Part shown: in pieces, positions 34,756 to 44,239 of the stretch
Layout: each line of letters begins with the position of its first letter
Position numbering within the stretch: the first letter of the stretch is position 1
DNA from: Streptomyces sp. NBC_01788
GTDB lineage: Bacteria > Actinomycetota > Actinomycetes > Streptomycetales > Streptomycetaceae
DNA length: 64,000 nt
Assembly (NCBI RefSeq): GCF_035917575.1
Contig: NZ_CP109090.1
Span: forward strand, 5,890,001-5,954,000
Reading direction: 5' to 3'
The notes under the pieces: generated by a model
Databases searched by the model: none
Told to the model about the DNA's origin: nothing
Seen by the model: the letters and a program-made list of their open reading frames with translations, nothing else
Program-made: the position numbers and the translations under genes

Positions 34756-35052
34756 ATGGCAACCGATTACGACACCCCACGCAAGACCGACGACGACGTT
34801 GACTCGGACAGCCTGGAAGAGCTGAAGGCCAGGCGGAACGACAAGTCCACCTCGGCCGTCGACGTCGACGAGTTCGAGGCCGCAGAAGGCCTGGAACTGC
34901 CCGGCGCGGACCTCTCGAACGAGGAGCTGGCCGTCCGGGTGCTGCCCAAGCAGCAGGACGAGTTCACCTGCATGAGCTGCTTCCTGGTGCACCACCGCAG
35001 CCAGCTGGCCCGGGAGAAGAACGGTCAGCCGATCTGCCGCGACTGCGACTGA
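34756..35052 (+). CDS. DUF4193 zinc-ribbon protein
   Basis: This 98-residue acidic protein has an Asp/Glu-rich N-terminal two thirds and a C-terminal zinc ribbon: CMSC (about 79-82) and CRDC (94-97) around HHRSQLA. The family is near-universal in actinobacteria, and the ribbon resembles those of RNA polymerase-associated small proteins; its role is not settled. The ATG at 34756 follows GAGGGGGAGA. The earlier in-frame ATG would add residues of unlike composition. Confidence 0.9.
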   Translation: MATDYDTPRKTDDDVDSDSLEELKARRNDKSTSAVDVDEFEAAEGLELPGADLSNEELAVRVLPKQQDEFTCMSCFLVHHRSQLAREKNGQPICRDCD

Positions 35053-35065
35053 GGCAGGGTCGGCC

Positions 35066-36073
35066 GTGACTGGCTCGACCCCTCCTTGGAAGCGCCGCAT
35101 CCCCCGCGGGGGAGCGGACCCGGGGCCGCCCGACGGCCCCAACGGCGCGCGTGACGACGAGCGAGGGCCGTCCCGTACAACCGATCCGGACGGATCGGCG
35201 GGATCGCCCGCGCTCGCATCGGTCTCGGGGCGCGGTGACCCCGCCGACCCGGCGGGCGGATCCGCGCCCGCAGTCCGGCGGCAGGCCGCGGCGTTCCGGC
35301 ACCACGCCCGCACGGTCGGGAGAGTGGCCAGGAGCGGCGCACGCGTGAGCAGTGGCCGCGCCAGGGCGGCCCTCTCGTACCTCACCGACCGCGTCATCGA
35401 CACGGCCCCGCGGATTCCCGTGAGGGACCTCGGCGCGCTCCGCCGGCAGTTCCCGGGCCTCGGACCCGAACAGCTCGCGGACAAGCTCGTGGCGGGCGCG
35501 GCGCACGCCTCCTCCACGGTCGGAGCGGGCGTCGGCGCGGCGGCGATGCTGCCGGTACCGCCCGCGATGCCGACCCAGCTGGCCGCGGAGGTCACCGGAG
35601 TCGCGGCGATCGAACTCAAGCTGATCGCGGAACTCCACGAGGTGTACGGGGCGCGGCCCCCCGGAAATCTGAAGGCCCGCAGTACCGCGTATCTGGCCGC
35701 CTGGTCGCAGGAGCGCAAGATCGACGTGCGGAATCCGACGACGATCGACATCGCCCTCGGGGGCCGGGTGAAGCGCCGGCTGCGCCGGCAGATCATGAAG
35801 CGGACGGCGCGGGGCCTGCCCAAGCTGACGCCCTTCATGGTGGGCGCCGCGGCCGGAGCCGTGATGAACCGGCGCGAGACCAGACGGCTCGCCGCCCGCA
35901 TCCGCTCGGACCTGCGCAAGGTCCAGGTCCCATGGGGCGAACTGCCCCCGCTGCCGCCCCTGGAGGCGGCCGGGCACCCACTGCGGCTCCAGGACACCGA
36001 CGACGACCCGGACGGCTCCGGTACCACCGACGGTCCCGACGCCACCGGCGGCTTCGGGAAGCTTGAGAGCTGA
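35066..36073 (+). CDS. EcsC-like conserved actinobacterial protein
   Basis: This 335-residue protein has a Pro/Gly/Asp-rich disordered N-terminus (1-about 70) and an Ala/Arg helical region. A glycine-rich hydrophobic segment follows (VGAGVGAAAMLPVPPAMPTQLAAEVTGVAAIELKLIAELHEVYG, about 155-195), resembling the EcsC family. The KLTPFMVGAAAGAVMNRRETRRLAARIR region near the end recalls the small fragment at 15520. It probably associates with the membrane; function unknown. GTG start at 35066, 13 bases after the DUF4193 gene, likely the same operon. Confidence 0.75.
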   Translation: MTGSTPPWKRRIPRGGADPGPPDGPNGARDDERGPSRTTDPDGSAGSPALASVSGRGDPADPAGGSAPAVRRQAAAFRHHARTVGRVARSGARVSSGRARAALSYLTDRVIDTAPRIPVRDLGALRRQFPGLGPEQLADKLVAGAAHASSTVGAGVGAAAMLPVPPAMPTQLAAEVTGVAAIELKLIAELHEVYGARPPGNLKARSTAYLAAWSQERKIDVRNPTTIDIALGGRVKRRLRRQIMKRTARGLPKLTPFMVGAAAGAVMNRRETRRLAARIRSDLRKVQVPWGELPPLPPLEAAGHPLRLQDTDDDPDGSGTTDGPDATGGFGKLES

Positions 36074-36143
36074 CCCGGTCGCGCCCGAGGTCACCCGTAC
36101 GAAGCCGCGCGGCCCCGGCGCCCCCTGGACGGTGTTACGGGCG

Positions 36144-36620
36144 TTACGCGGCCTCGGCCTCCGCGGCGGCCCGCGCCGCACGCAGCGCCTCGGCCAGCCG
36201 CTCCGGCTCCCGCGTCGACAGGTACAGGTAGGGCGTGGGGTCCTCGGGGTCGGTGACGATCACCCGCAGCGCCCCGGGGATGTACGCGCGCAGCAGCAGG
36301 AAGGCGCGGGTGTCGGCCTTGTGGGTGCGCCAGGCGCGCGCCTCCTCCGCGTCCAGCACCTCCGTCTCGCCGAGCGCCGTGACCGGGATCTTCGCCTCGC
36401 CCGCGATCAGCAGTCCGCCCACGACCCGGATCCGCGGCGAGCCGTAGGAGCTCGCCACGACCGCCGACGCCGCGGTGCCGCCGACCAGGCCGCCCAGCAT
36501 CGGCAGGGTGCCGAAGGGAAGCAGGACCAGGGCGCAGGAGATGCCCATCAGAAGGCTGATCAGCCACCAGGAACGGGGCGCGGTGAGGCGTTCTTCGTAG
36601 GGCTGGGCGGAGAGCTGCAT
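36144..36620 (-). CDS. DUF3093 membrane protein
   Basis: This 158-residue protein has two adjacent transmembrane helices near the N-terminus (WWLISLLMGISCALVLLPFG and LPMLGGLVGGTAASAVVA, about 16-55). A soluble PH-like domain follows (IRVVGGLLIAGEAKIPVTAL ... YLYLSTREPERLAEAL). This is the DUF3093 pattern in actinobacteria, function unknown. The ATG at 36620 starts MQLSAQPYEERL. It is divergent from the thioesterase gene (57 bases apart). The long upstream frame is a shadow. Confidence 0.88.
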   Translation of the reverse strand: MQLSAQPYEERLTAPRSWWLISLLMGISCALVLLPFGTLPMLGGLVGGTAASAVVASSYGSPRIRVVGGLLIAGEAKIPVTALGETEVLDAEEARAWRTHKADTRAFLLLRAYIPGALRVIVTDPEDPTPYLYLSTREPERLAEALRAARAAAEAEAA

Positions 36621-36677
36621 GAACCAAGCTTGGCACGGTGACGGGCCCGCGCCGACGCGCGGGTAAGGTCTGCGCCT

Positions 36678-37262
36678 GTGAGTGGTAGTTCCGCAGCTCT
36701 TCAGCCCCCGCCCGACGCCGTGGCCCCGGTCCGGCACCCCGACGCCCCCGCGCCCGGCGAACTCCTCGGCTCGCATTACGCAGAGTGCTTCGGCTGTGGC
36801 GAGGAGCAGCCGCACGGGCTGCACCTCCAGGCCCGGGCCGGGGAGGGCGTCGCGATCACCGCCGAGTTCACCGTGCAGCCCGCCCACCAGGGCGCGCCCG
36901 GCCTCGCCCACGGCGGGGTCCTCGCGACCGCCCTCGACGAGGCCCTCGGCTCGCTGAACTGGCTGCTGCGGACGATCGCCGTGACCGGGCGGCTGGAGAC
37001 GGACTACGTGCGCCCGGTGCCGGTCGGCACCGTCCTGCACCTGGAGGCCGAGGTCACCGCCGTGGCCGGGCGGAAGATCTACTCCAGGGCCACCGGACGT
37101 GTCGGCGGCCCCGACGGGCCGGTCGCCGTCCGCGCCGAGGCCCTGTTCGTCGAGGTCAAGGTCGACCACTTCGTCGACCACGGCCGCGAGCAGGAGATCC
37201 AGGCCGTCATGAACGACCCCGACCAGGTCCGGCGCGTCCGCGCCTTCGAGGTGAACCCGTGA
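36678..37262 (+). CDS. PaaI-family hot-dog thioesterase
   Basis: This 194-residue protein has a single hot-dog domain (about 35-160). It shows the LAHGGVLATALDEALG motif with catalytic-type His-Gly-Gly and Asp/Glu, plus the ECFGCGEEQPHGLHL signature of PaaI-like acyl-CoA thioesterases. It hydrolyses an acyl-CoA; the substrate is not known. GTG start. Its stop overlaps the dut start (GTGA), so the two are coupled, a conserved actinobacterial arrangement. Confidence 0.88.
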   Translation: MSGSSAALQPPPDAVAPVRHPDAPAPGELLGSHYAECFGCGEEQPHGLHLQARAGEGVAITAEFTVQPAHQGAPGLAHGGVLATALDEALGSLNWLLRTIAVTGRLETDYVRPVPVGTVLHLEAEVTAVAGRKIYSRATGRVGGPDGPVAVRAEALFVEVKVDHFVDHGREQEIQAVMNDPDQVRRVRAFEVNP

Positions 37263-37810
37263 GCCGTGAGCCCCTGAACGTGCTGATCCGGCGTGTCGAC
37301 GCCGACGTACCGCTTCCGGCGTACGCGCATCCCGGTGACGCGGGCGCCGATCTGCGCACGACCGTGGCGTGCGAACTGGCACCGGGGGAGCGGGCCGTAC
37401 TGCCCACCGGAGTGTCTGTCGCGCTCCCGGAGGGGTACGCGGCCTTCGTGCACCCGCGATCCGGACTCGCCGCCCGCTGCGGTGTCGCCCTCGTGAATGC
37501 CCCGGGGACGGTTGATGCCGGGTACCGTGGGGAGATCAAGGTGATCGTGGTGAATCTCGACCCGCGCGAGTCCGTGCGGTTCGAGCGCTTCGACCGGATT
37601 GCCCAACTGGTCGTCCAGCAGGTCGAGAGGGTCCGCTTCCAGGAGGTGGCGGAGCTTCCCGGCTCGGCGCGGGCCGAGGGGGGCTTCGGGTCCACCGGCG
37701 GCCACGCCGCCGTGGACGGTGCGAGCGGCACGAACGGCCGGGCCGCCATGGGCGGGCCGGCGGGTGGGAATCGATACGCTTCGGTCGTATCCGACCGGGA
37801 AGGACAGTGA
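37259..37810 (+). CDS. dut: Deoxyuridine 5'-triphosphate nucleotidohydrolase (dUTPase)
   Basis: This 183-residue trimeric dUTPase has all five motifs: HPGDAGADL (24-32), PRSGLA (66-71), GTVDAGYRGEI (83-93, catalytic D86), RIAQLVV, and the C-terminal P-loop-like EGGFGSTG. It converts dUTP to dUMP, keeping uracil out of DNA. A roughly 30-residue Gly/Ala-rich tail after motif 5 is longer than usual. GTG start at 37259 overlapping the thioesterase stop. The DUF3710 gene follows 1 base after the stop. Confidence 0.96.
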   Translation: MSREPLNVLIRRVDADVPLPAYAHPGDAGADLRTTVACELAPGERAVLPTGVSVALPEGYAAFVHPRSGLAARCGVALVNAPGTVDAGYRGEIKVIVVNLDPRESVRFERFDRIAQLVVQQVERVRFQEVAELPGSARAEGGFGSTGGHAAVDGASGTNGRAAMGGPAGGNRYASVVSDREGQ

Positions 37811-37811
37811 C

Positions 37812-38579
37812 GTGTTCGGACGTCGCAACAAGAAGGGTGCCGCCGAGGACGCGGCCGGCGAGGCCGAGCAGGTCGTCGACAGCGTCGACACCGAGGCGGA
37901 CGTGGACGTGAAGGGTGAGCGCGAGCGCTTGCGGCTCGAGCCCGGACCGCGGCCCGACGGGCCCTGGGACGGCTCCGAGGTGCGCGAGCCGGCCGAGGGC
38001 CGCGTGGACCTCGGCGGGATGTTCGTACCGGGTGTCGAGGGCATGGAGCTGCGGGTCGAGGTCGCGGGCGACGCGATCGTCGCGGCGACCGTCGTCCTGC
38101 ACGACAGCGCCATCCAGTTGCAGGCCTTCGCCGCGCCCAAGCGCGAGGGCATCTGGGGCGAGGTGCGCGAGGAGATCGGCAGCGGCATCACCCAGCAGGG
38201 CGGCATCATCGACGAGGTCGAGGGGCCGCTGGGCTGGGAGCTGCGCGCGCAGGTGCCGGTGCAGCTGCCGGACGGCACGGGCGGCTACCAGGTCGTGCGG
38301 TTCGTCGGCGTCGACGGTCCCCGCTGGTTCCTGCGCGGGGTGATCTCCGGGCAGGGCGCGGTGCAGCCGCAGGCGGCCGGACTGCTCGAGCAGATCTTCC
38401 GGGACACGGTCGTGGTCCGCGGCGAGGGCCCGATGGCGCCCCGCGACCCGATCGTCCTCAAGCTGCCGAACGACGCGCAGATGGTGCCCGAGGGCGTCCA
38501 GCAGGACGAGGGCCAGTCGCGCTTCTCCGGCGGGATGGGCCAGCTCCAGCGCGGACCGGAGATCACCGAGGTCCGCTGA
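37812..38579 (+). CDS. DUF3710 protein
   Basis: This 255-residue protein has a charged N-terminus (FGRRNKKGAAEDAAGEAEQ) and a mixed alpha/beta domain from about 55 onward, with VDLGGMFVPGVEGMELRVEV and PRWFLRGVISGQGA. It matches DUF3710, which follows dut in most actinobacteria; function unknown. The GTG at 37812 has AAGGA about 8 nt upstream, within the end of dut. The downstream gap of 199 bases carries an inverted repeat before the ABC gene. Confidence 0.88.
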   Translation: MFGRRNKKGAAEDAAGEAEQVVDSVDTEADVDVKGERERLRLEPGPRPDGPWDGSEVREPAEGRVDLGGMFVPGVEGMELRVEVAGDAIVAATVVLHDSAIQLQAFAAPKREGIWGEVREEIGSGITQQGGIIDEVEGPLGWELRAQVPVQLPDGTGGYQVVRFVGVDGPRWFLRGVISGQGAVQPQAAGLLEQIFRDTVVVRGEGPMAPRDPIVLKLPNDAQMVPEGVQQDEGQSRFSGGMGQLQRGPEITEVR

Positions 38580-38694
38580 CCGCGGTCAGCCGGACACGGT
38601 CCTCTCATCGACAGGACCCAGGGCCGTACCTCCGCGGTGCGGCCCTCCGCCGTGCGCGGACTCTGCCGCGGCTCCGGCCGGAAACCTTCGCGGA

Positions 38695-38723
38695 CGTCCG
38701 TTCGTCTGGATATTGAACGGACG
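38695..38723. promoter_or_regulatory. Inverted repeat CGTCCGTTC-N11-GAACGGACG
   Basis: Perfect 9-bp arms separated by 11 AT-richer bases, ending 55 bases before the ABC ATPase start. Size and spacing fit a TetR/MerR-type operator over the promoter. Confidence 0.55.
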
Positions 38724-38778
38724 GGCGCGGCTGGTGATACTGGCGCCCGGTCCACGGGGGCGTGAACGGGGAGGGCAC

Positions 38779-39471
<693 letters not shown>

Positions 39472-39696
39472 CGCCCTGAAGGCCTGACGGCCTGATGCTC
39501 TGACGCCCTGAGGCCGTATGGCCGTGACGTCGTATCCCCGTGGCGCCCTCCCGTCCCGACCCCACGCACGTCGGGGTCGTGTCCGTCAGGGTTGTGTCAA
39601 AGACGGCCATCCGCCCCCGCGCGACCCCTTATGTCGCGATTATCGGCCGTAAGGTCGACGCGGCATACGGAGCCGTGACGGGAAGACAATGGGGCC

Positions 39697-42240
39697 ATGG
39701 GACGCGGCAAGCTTCGGATCTATCTCGGTGCGGCACCGGGCGTCGGCAAGACGTACGCGATGCTCTCCGAGGCACACCGCCGGGTGGAGCGGGGCACCGA
39801 CTGCGTCGTGGCGTTCGTCGAGCACCACGACCGGCTGCGCACCGAGGTGATGCTGCACGGTCTCGAGCAGGTCCCCCGCAAGGCACTGGAGTACCGCGGG
39901 AGCACGTTCACCGAGATGGACGTCGACGCCGTGCTGCGCCGCGCCCCGGCCGTCGCCCTGGTGGACGAACTCGCCCACACCAACATCCCAGGCTCCCGCA
40001 ACGCCAAGCGCTGGCAGGACGTGGAGGAGCTGCTGGCGGCCGGTGTCGACGTCATCTCCACGGTCAACATCCAGCACCTGGAGTCCCTCGGCGACGTGGT
40101 CGAGTCGATCACGGGCGTACGGCAGCGGGAGACCGTCCCCGACGAGGTGGTGCGGCGGGCCGACCAGATCGAGCTGGTCGACATGTCGCCCGAGGCCCTC
40201 CGCCGCCGGATGGCCCACGGCAACATCTACAAGTCGGACAAGGTCGACGCCGCCCTGTCCAACTACTTCCGGCCCGGCAACCTCACCGCGCTGCGCGAGC
40301 TGGCCCTGCTGTGGGTGGCCGACCGGGTCGACGAGTACCTCCAGCGCTACCGGAGCGAGCACCAGGTCTCCAGGATCTGGGGCTCGCGCGAGCGGATCGT
40401 CGTCGGCCTGACCGGCGGTCCCGAGGGGCGCACGCTGATCCGCCGGGCGGCCCGGCTGGCCGAGAAGGGCGCCGGAGGGGAGGTCATGGCCGTCTACATC
40501 GCCCGCAGCGACGGACTGACCTCCGCCTCCCCGAAGGAGCTGGCCGTCCAGCGCACCCTCGTGGAGGACCTGGGCGGCACCTTCCACCATGTCGTCGGCG
40601 ACGACATACCGGCCGCGCTGCTCGACTTCGCCCGCGGGGTCAACGCCACCCAGATCGTGCTGGGCTCCTCGCGCCGCAAGACCTGGCAGTACATCTTCGG
40701 ACCGGGCGTGGGCGCCACGGTGGCCCGCGAGTCGGGCCCCGACCTCGACGTGCACATCGTCACCCACGGACAGGTCGCCAAGGGGCGCGGACTGCCGGTG
40801 GCCCGCGGTGCCCGGCTCGGACGGGCCCGGATCGTCTGGGGCTGGACGGTCGCGGTCGCCGGCCCGGTGATCCTCGCGCTGCTGCTGAACACCGTGGACC
40901 TCGGCCTCGCCAACGACATGCTGCTGTTCCTCGCCCTGACGGTGGCCGCGGCCCTGCTGGGCGGGCTGCTGCCGGCGCTCGCCTCGGCGGCCGTCGGATC
41001 GCTGCTGCTGAACTACTACTACACACCGCCCCTGCACCGGCTCACCATCGCCGACCCCAAGAACATCGTGGCCATCGCGATCTTCGTCGGGATCGCCGTG
41101 TCCGTGGCCTCCGTGGTGGACCTCGCGGCCCGCCGCACCCACCAGGCCGCCCGGTTGCGCGCCGAGGCGGAGATACTGTCCTTCCTCGCGGGCAGCGTGC
41201 TGCGCGGGGAGACCAGCCTTGAGGCGCTGCTGGAGCGGGTCCGCGAGACCTTCGGCATGGAGTCGGTGGCCCTCCTGGAGCGGCAGAGCGAGGTGGACCC
41301 CTGGACGTGCGCCGGCCGTGTGGGCACGGGCGGGCCGCTCCAGCGCCCCGAGGACGCGGCCGTGGACATGCCCGTCAGCGACCACATGGCGCTGGCGCTG
41401 ACCGGACGGGTGCTGCCCGCCTCCGACCGCCGCGTGCTGGCCGCCTTCGCCGCCCAGGCCGCCGTCGTCCTGGAACGCCGGCGCCTCCAGGAGGAGGCCG
41501 ACCAGGCCCGCGCCCTCGCGGAGGGCAACCGCATCCGCACCGCGCTGCTCGCCGCCGTCAGCCACGATCTGCGCACCCCGCTCGCCGGGATCAAGGCGGC
41601 CGTCTCCTCGCTCAGGTCCGAGGACGTCGAGTGGTCCGAGGAGGACCGCGCGGAACTGCTCCAGGGCATCGAGGAGGGCGCCGACCGGCTCGACCACCTC
41701 GTGGGCAACCTGCTCGACATGTCCCGCCTCCAGACCGGCACCGTCACTCCGCTGATCCGCGAGATCGACCTCGACGAGGTGGTGCCGATGGCGCTGGGCG
41801 GGGTGCCCGAGGACAGCGTGCACCTGGACATCCCGGAGTACCTGCCGATGGTCGCCGTCGACCCCGGGCTGCTGGAGCGCGCGGTCGCCAACCTGGTGGA
41901 GAACGCCGTGAAGTACAGTCCGGCGGACGAGCAGGTGGTGGTGTCCGCCAGCGCCATGGCCGACCGGGTCGAGGTCCGGGTCGTCGACCGCGGACCGGGC
42001 GTCCCCGACGAGGCCAAGGACCGTATCTTCGAGCCGTTCCAGCGGCACGGCGACGCCCCGCGCGGAGCCGGCGTGGGCCTCGGCCTCGCCGTGGCACGCG
42101 GCTTCGCCGAGGCCATGAGCGGCACGCTCGACGCCGAGGACACGCCCGGTGGCGGTCTGACGATGGTCCTCACCCTGCGGGCCGCGGAAAGCCTTCGCGG
42201 CCCCGTACGACTCGCCGAACCAGAAAGGCAAACCACATGA
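39697..42240 (+). CDS. kdpD: Sensor histidine kinase KdpD
   Basis: This 847-residue kinase has the KdpD N-domain with Walker A GAAPGVGKT (11-19), a universal-stress-protein domain (about 228-360), and four DUF4118 transmembrane helices (about 380-460). A GAF-like region, HisKA with H623 in VSHDLRTPLAG, and HATPase (NLVENAVKYS, GVGLGLAVARG) follow. It senses K+ limitation and phosphorylates KdpE. USP domains of some KdpD proteins bind c-di-AMP. The ATG at 39697 starts MGRGKLRIYLG. kdpE overlaps its stop (ATGA). No kdpFABC pump genes are in the window. Confidence 0.95.
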   Translation: MGRGKLRIYLGAAPGVGKTYAMLSEAHRRVERGTDCVVAFVEHHDRLRTEVMLHGLEQVPRKALEYRGSTFTEMDVDAVLRRAPAVALVDELAHTNIPGSRNAKRWQDVEELLAAGVDVISTVNIQHLESLGDVVESITGVRQRETVPDEVVRRADQIELVDMSPEALRRRMAHGNIYKSDKVDAALSNYFRPGNLTALRELALLWVADRVDEYLQRYRSEHQVSRIWGSRERIVVGLTGGPEGRTLIRRAARLAEKGAGGEVMAVYIARSDGLTSASPKELAVQRTLVEDLGGTFHHVVGDDIPAALLDFARGVNATQIVLGSSRRKTWQYIFGPGVGATVARESGPDLDVHIVTHGQVAKGRGLPVARGARLGRARIVWGWTVAVAGPVILALLLNTVDLGLANDMLLFLALTVAAALLGGLLPALASAAVGSLLLNYYYTPPLHRLTIADPKNIVAIAIFVGIAVSVASVVDLAARRTHQAARLRAEAEILSFLAGSVLRGETSLEALLERVRETFGMESVALLERQSEVDPWTCAGRVGTGGPLQRPEDAAVDMPVSDHMALALTGRVLPASDRRVLAAFAAQAAVVLERRRLQEEADQARALAEGNRIRTALLAAVSHDLRTPLAGIKAAVSSLRSEDVEWSEEDRAELLQGIEEGADRLDHLVGNLLDMSRLQTGTVTPLIREIDLDEVVPMALGGVPEDSVHLDIPEYLPMVAVDPGLLERAVANLVENAVKYSPADEQVVVSASAMADRVEVRVVDRGPGVPDEAKDRIFEPFQRHGDAPRGAGVGLGLAVARGFAEAMSGTLDAEDTPGGGLTMVLTLRAAESLRGPVRLAEPERQTT

Positions 42241-42920
42241 CGCGGGTGCTGGTGGTCGACGACGAGCCACAGATCGTGCGGGCCCTCGTGATCAACCTCA
42301 AGGCACGCAAGTACGAGGTCGACGCCGCCTCCGACGGCAGGAGCGCCCTCGACCTCGCCGCCTCCCGCCACCCCGACGTGGTCGTGCTCGACCTGGGTCT
42401 GCCCGACATGGACGGCGTCGAGGTGATCAGGGGCCTGCGTGGCTGGACCCGGGTTCCCATCCTGGTGCTGTCCGCCCGGCACTCCTCCGACGAGAAGGTC
42501 CAGGCGCTGGACGCGGGCGCCGACGACTACGTCACCAAGCCGTTCGGCATGGACGAGCTGCTGGCCCGGCTGCGGGCCGCCGTCCGCCGCGCCGAGCCCG
42601 TCGGGAGCGGCGAGGACGGCGTGCTGGTGGAGACCGAGGACTTCACCGTCGACCTGGCCGCGAAGAAGGTCAACCGGGCCGGCAAGGACGTACGGCTCAC
42701 CCCGACCGAATGGCACCTGCTGGAGGTGCTGGTGCGCAACACCGGCCGGCTGGTCAGCCAGAAGCAGCTGCTCCAGGAGGTGTGGGGGCCGTCGTACGGC
42801 ACGGAGACGAACTATCTGCGCGTGTACATGGCACAGCTGCGCAGGAAGCTGGAGGCCGACCCCTCGCACCCCAAGCACTTCGTCACCGAACCGGGGATGG
42901 GCTACCGCTTCGAGAAGTGA
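42237..42920 (+). CDS. kdpE: Response regulator KdpE
   Basis: This 227-residue OmpR-type regulator has a receiver with D9/D10, phospho-acceptor D52 in VVVLDLGLPDMDG, the TKPFG lysine, and a winged helix (LTPTEWHLLEVLVRN ... YLRVYMAQLRRKLE ... EPGMGYRF). It activates the Kdp potassium pump operon in other bacteria. The start overlaps the kdpD stop by 4 bases. The target operon is not adjacent. Confidence 0.94.
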   Translation: MTRVLVVDDEPQIVRALVINLKARKYEVDAASDGRSALDLAASRHPDVVVLDLGLPDMDGVEVIRGLRGWTRVPILVLSARHSSDEKVQALDAGADDYVTKPFGMDELLARLRAAVRRAEPVGSGEDGVLVETEDFTVDLAAKKVNRAGKDVRLTPTEWHLLEVLVRNTGRLVSQKQLLQEVWGPSYGTETNYLRVYMAQLRRKLEADPSHPKHFVTEPGMGYRFEK

Positions 42921-42961
42921 GCGGTTACGTCCCCCTCGGGGACCCCCGGTACGCTTCAGAC

Positions 42962-43360
42962 ATGAGTGCTGTTCCTCGTTCAGACAAGCCGGTGGGCCGA
43001 TTCCGGCGCATGCTCGACCGGCTTTCCTCGTCGCAGGAGGACCTGGAGTCCGAGGAACTGCGTGAGGACGCCGAGACCGCGGGCTGTACACGCATCGGCG
43101 ACTGCACCGACCGGCAGATCGTCACGGTTACTGGTACCTTGCGCACGGTCACCCTGCGTCCGCGTGCCGGAGTCCCGGCCCTGGAGGCCGAGTTGTTCGA
43201 CGGCACGGCCGCCCTGGACGTGGTGTGGCTCGGCAGGCGTTCCATCGTCGGTATAGAACCGGGGCGCAGGCTGATCGCATCGGGCCGGATCTCGATGAGC
43301 CGGGGCCGCCGGGTGCTGTTCAATCCCAAGTACGAACTGCGACCCCTGGGACGGGAGTAG
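42962..43360 (+). CDS. OB-fold nucleic acid-binding domain protein
   Basis: This 132-residue protein has a charged helical N-terminus (about 1-45) and an OB fold (about 50-128; GDCTDRQIVTVTGTLRTVTLRP ... ALDVVWLGRRSIVGIEPGRRLIASGRIS). Such proteins (DUF4229/OB-like) sit beside DUF3159 genes in actinobacteria; the ligand is unknown. The ATG at 42962 is preceded by a weak site. The stop is 3 bases before the DUF3159 start, so the two form an operon. Confidence 0.82.
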   Translation: MSAVPRSDKPVGRFRRMLDRLSSSQEDLESEELREDAETAGCTRIGDCTDRQIVTVTGTLRTVTLRPRAGVPALEAELFDGTAALDVVWLGRRSIVGIEPGRRLIASGRISMSRGRRVLFNPKYELRPLGRE

Positions 43361-43363
43361 CCG

Positions 43364-44128
43364 GTGACGTCACTCGACAAGCCGACCGAAGACACGACTG
43401 CCGACCACGATGCCCGGGCGGTGACGGAGGCCGCCCTGTTCGAGGCGTTCGGCGGGGTGCGGGGCATGGTCGAGACGGTGCTGCCCGGCCTCCTCTTCGT
43501 CACCATCTTCACGATCAACAAGGACCTGCACTGGTCGGCGATCGCCGCGCTGGCCGTGTCGCTGGTGCTGGTCGTGGTCCGGCTGGCGAGGCGGGACACC
43601 GTCAAGCACGCCTTCAGCGGTGTCTTCGGCGTCGCCTTCGGTGTCGTCTTCGCGATGATGACCGGCAACGCCAAGGACTTCTACCTGCCCGGCATGCTCT
43701 ACACACTGGGCCTGGCCGTGGCGTACATCGTGACCACGCTGGCCGGGGTCCCGCTGATCGGCCTGATGCTCGGCCCGGTCTTCAAGGAGAACCTCTCCTG
43801 GCGCACCCGCAACCCGGGCCGCAAGAAGGCCTACGCCAAGGCGAGCTGGGCCTGGGGCCTGATCCTGCTCGCCAAGTGCGCGATCCTCTTCCCGCTGTAC
43901 TGGTGGGCCAACACCGCCCAGCTCGGCTGGGTCCTGGTCATCCTGAAGATCCCGCCGTTCCTGCTGGCGGTCTGGCTGACCTGGGTCTTCCTCGCCAAGG
44001 CTCCCCCGCCCATCGACGTGTTCGCCGAGATGGAGGCCGAGGAGAAGGCCGAGGAGGAGCGCAAGGCGGCCCTGACACCGGAGCACGGCGAGGAACCGGC
44101 CGCAGGCCGTCACCGCCGCCAGAACTGA
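43364..44128 (+). CDS. DUF3159 integral membrane protein
   Basis: This 254-residue protein has about six transmembrane helices, starting with the conserved EAFGGVRGMVETVLPGLLFVTIF (about 22-44). It includes GLAVAYIVTTLAGVPLIGLMLGP and RNPGRKKAYAKASWAWGLIL, and ends with a Glu/Lys-rich cytoplasmic tail. This is the DUF3159 family of actinobacteria; function unknown. GTG start. In this and related genomes it lies between the OB-fold gene and the convergent TrkA genes, separated by a strong hairpin. Confidence 0.9.
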   Translation: MTSLDKPTEDTTADHDARAVTEAALFEAFGGVRGMVETVLPGLLFVTIFTINKDLHWSAIAALAVSLVLVVVRLARRDTVKHAFSGVFGVAFGVVFAMMTGNAKDFYLPGMLYTLGLAVAYIVTTLAGVPLIGLMLGPVFKENLSWRTRNPGRKKAYAKASWAWGLILLAKCAILFPLYWWANTAQLGWVLVILKIPPFLLAVWLTWVFLAKAPPPIDVFAEMEAEEKAEEERKAALTPEHGEEPAAGRHRRQN

Positions 44129-44138
44129 GCACCGCCGC

Positions 44139-44185
44139 ATACGGCGAAGGGGCGCCCCGGATCTCCGGGCGCCCCTTCGCCGTAT
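44139..44185. terminator. Bidirectional terminator between DUF3159 and the trkA genes
   Basis: ATACGGCGAAGGGGCGCC...CGG pairs with the complementary sequence at 44165-44185, a 21-bp stem with one bulged C and a 4-nt loop (ATCT). A partial repeat of the right arm follows at about 44195-44225. Confidence 0.88.
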
Positions 44186-44239
44186 CCGGGCGCCGGTGCT
44201 CGTACCGGGCGCCCCTCGCCGTGCGCGGACCTCGGGCGC

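Noticed and set aside
39697..42920. A complete kdp potassium pump locus
   Set aside because: Only kdpD and kdpE are present; flanking genes are an ABC ATPase and an OB-fold protein, not kdpFABC.
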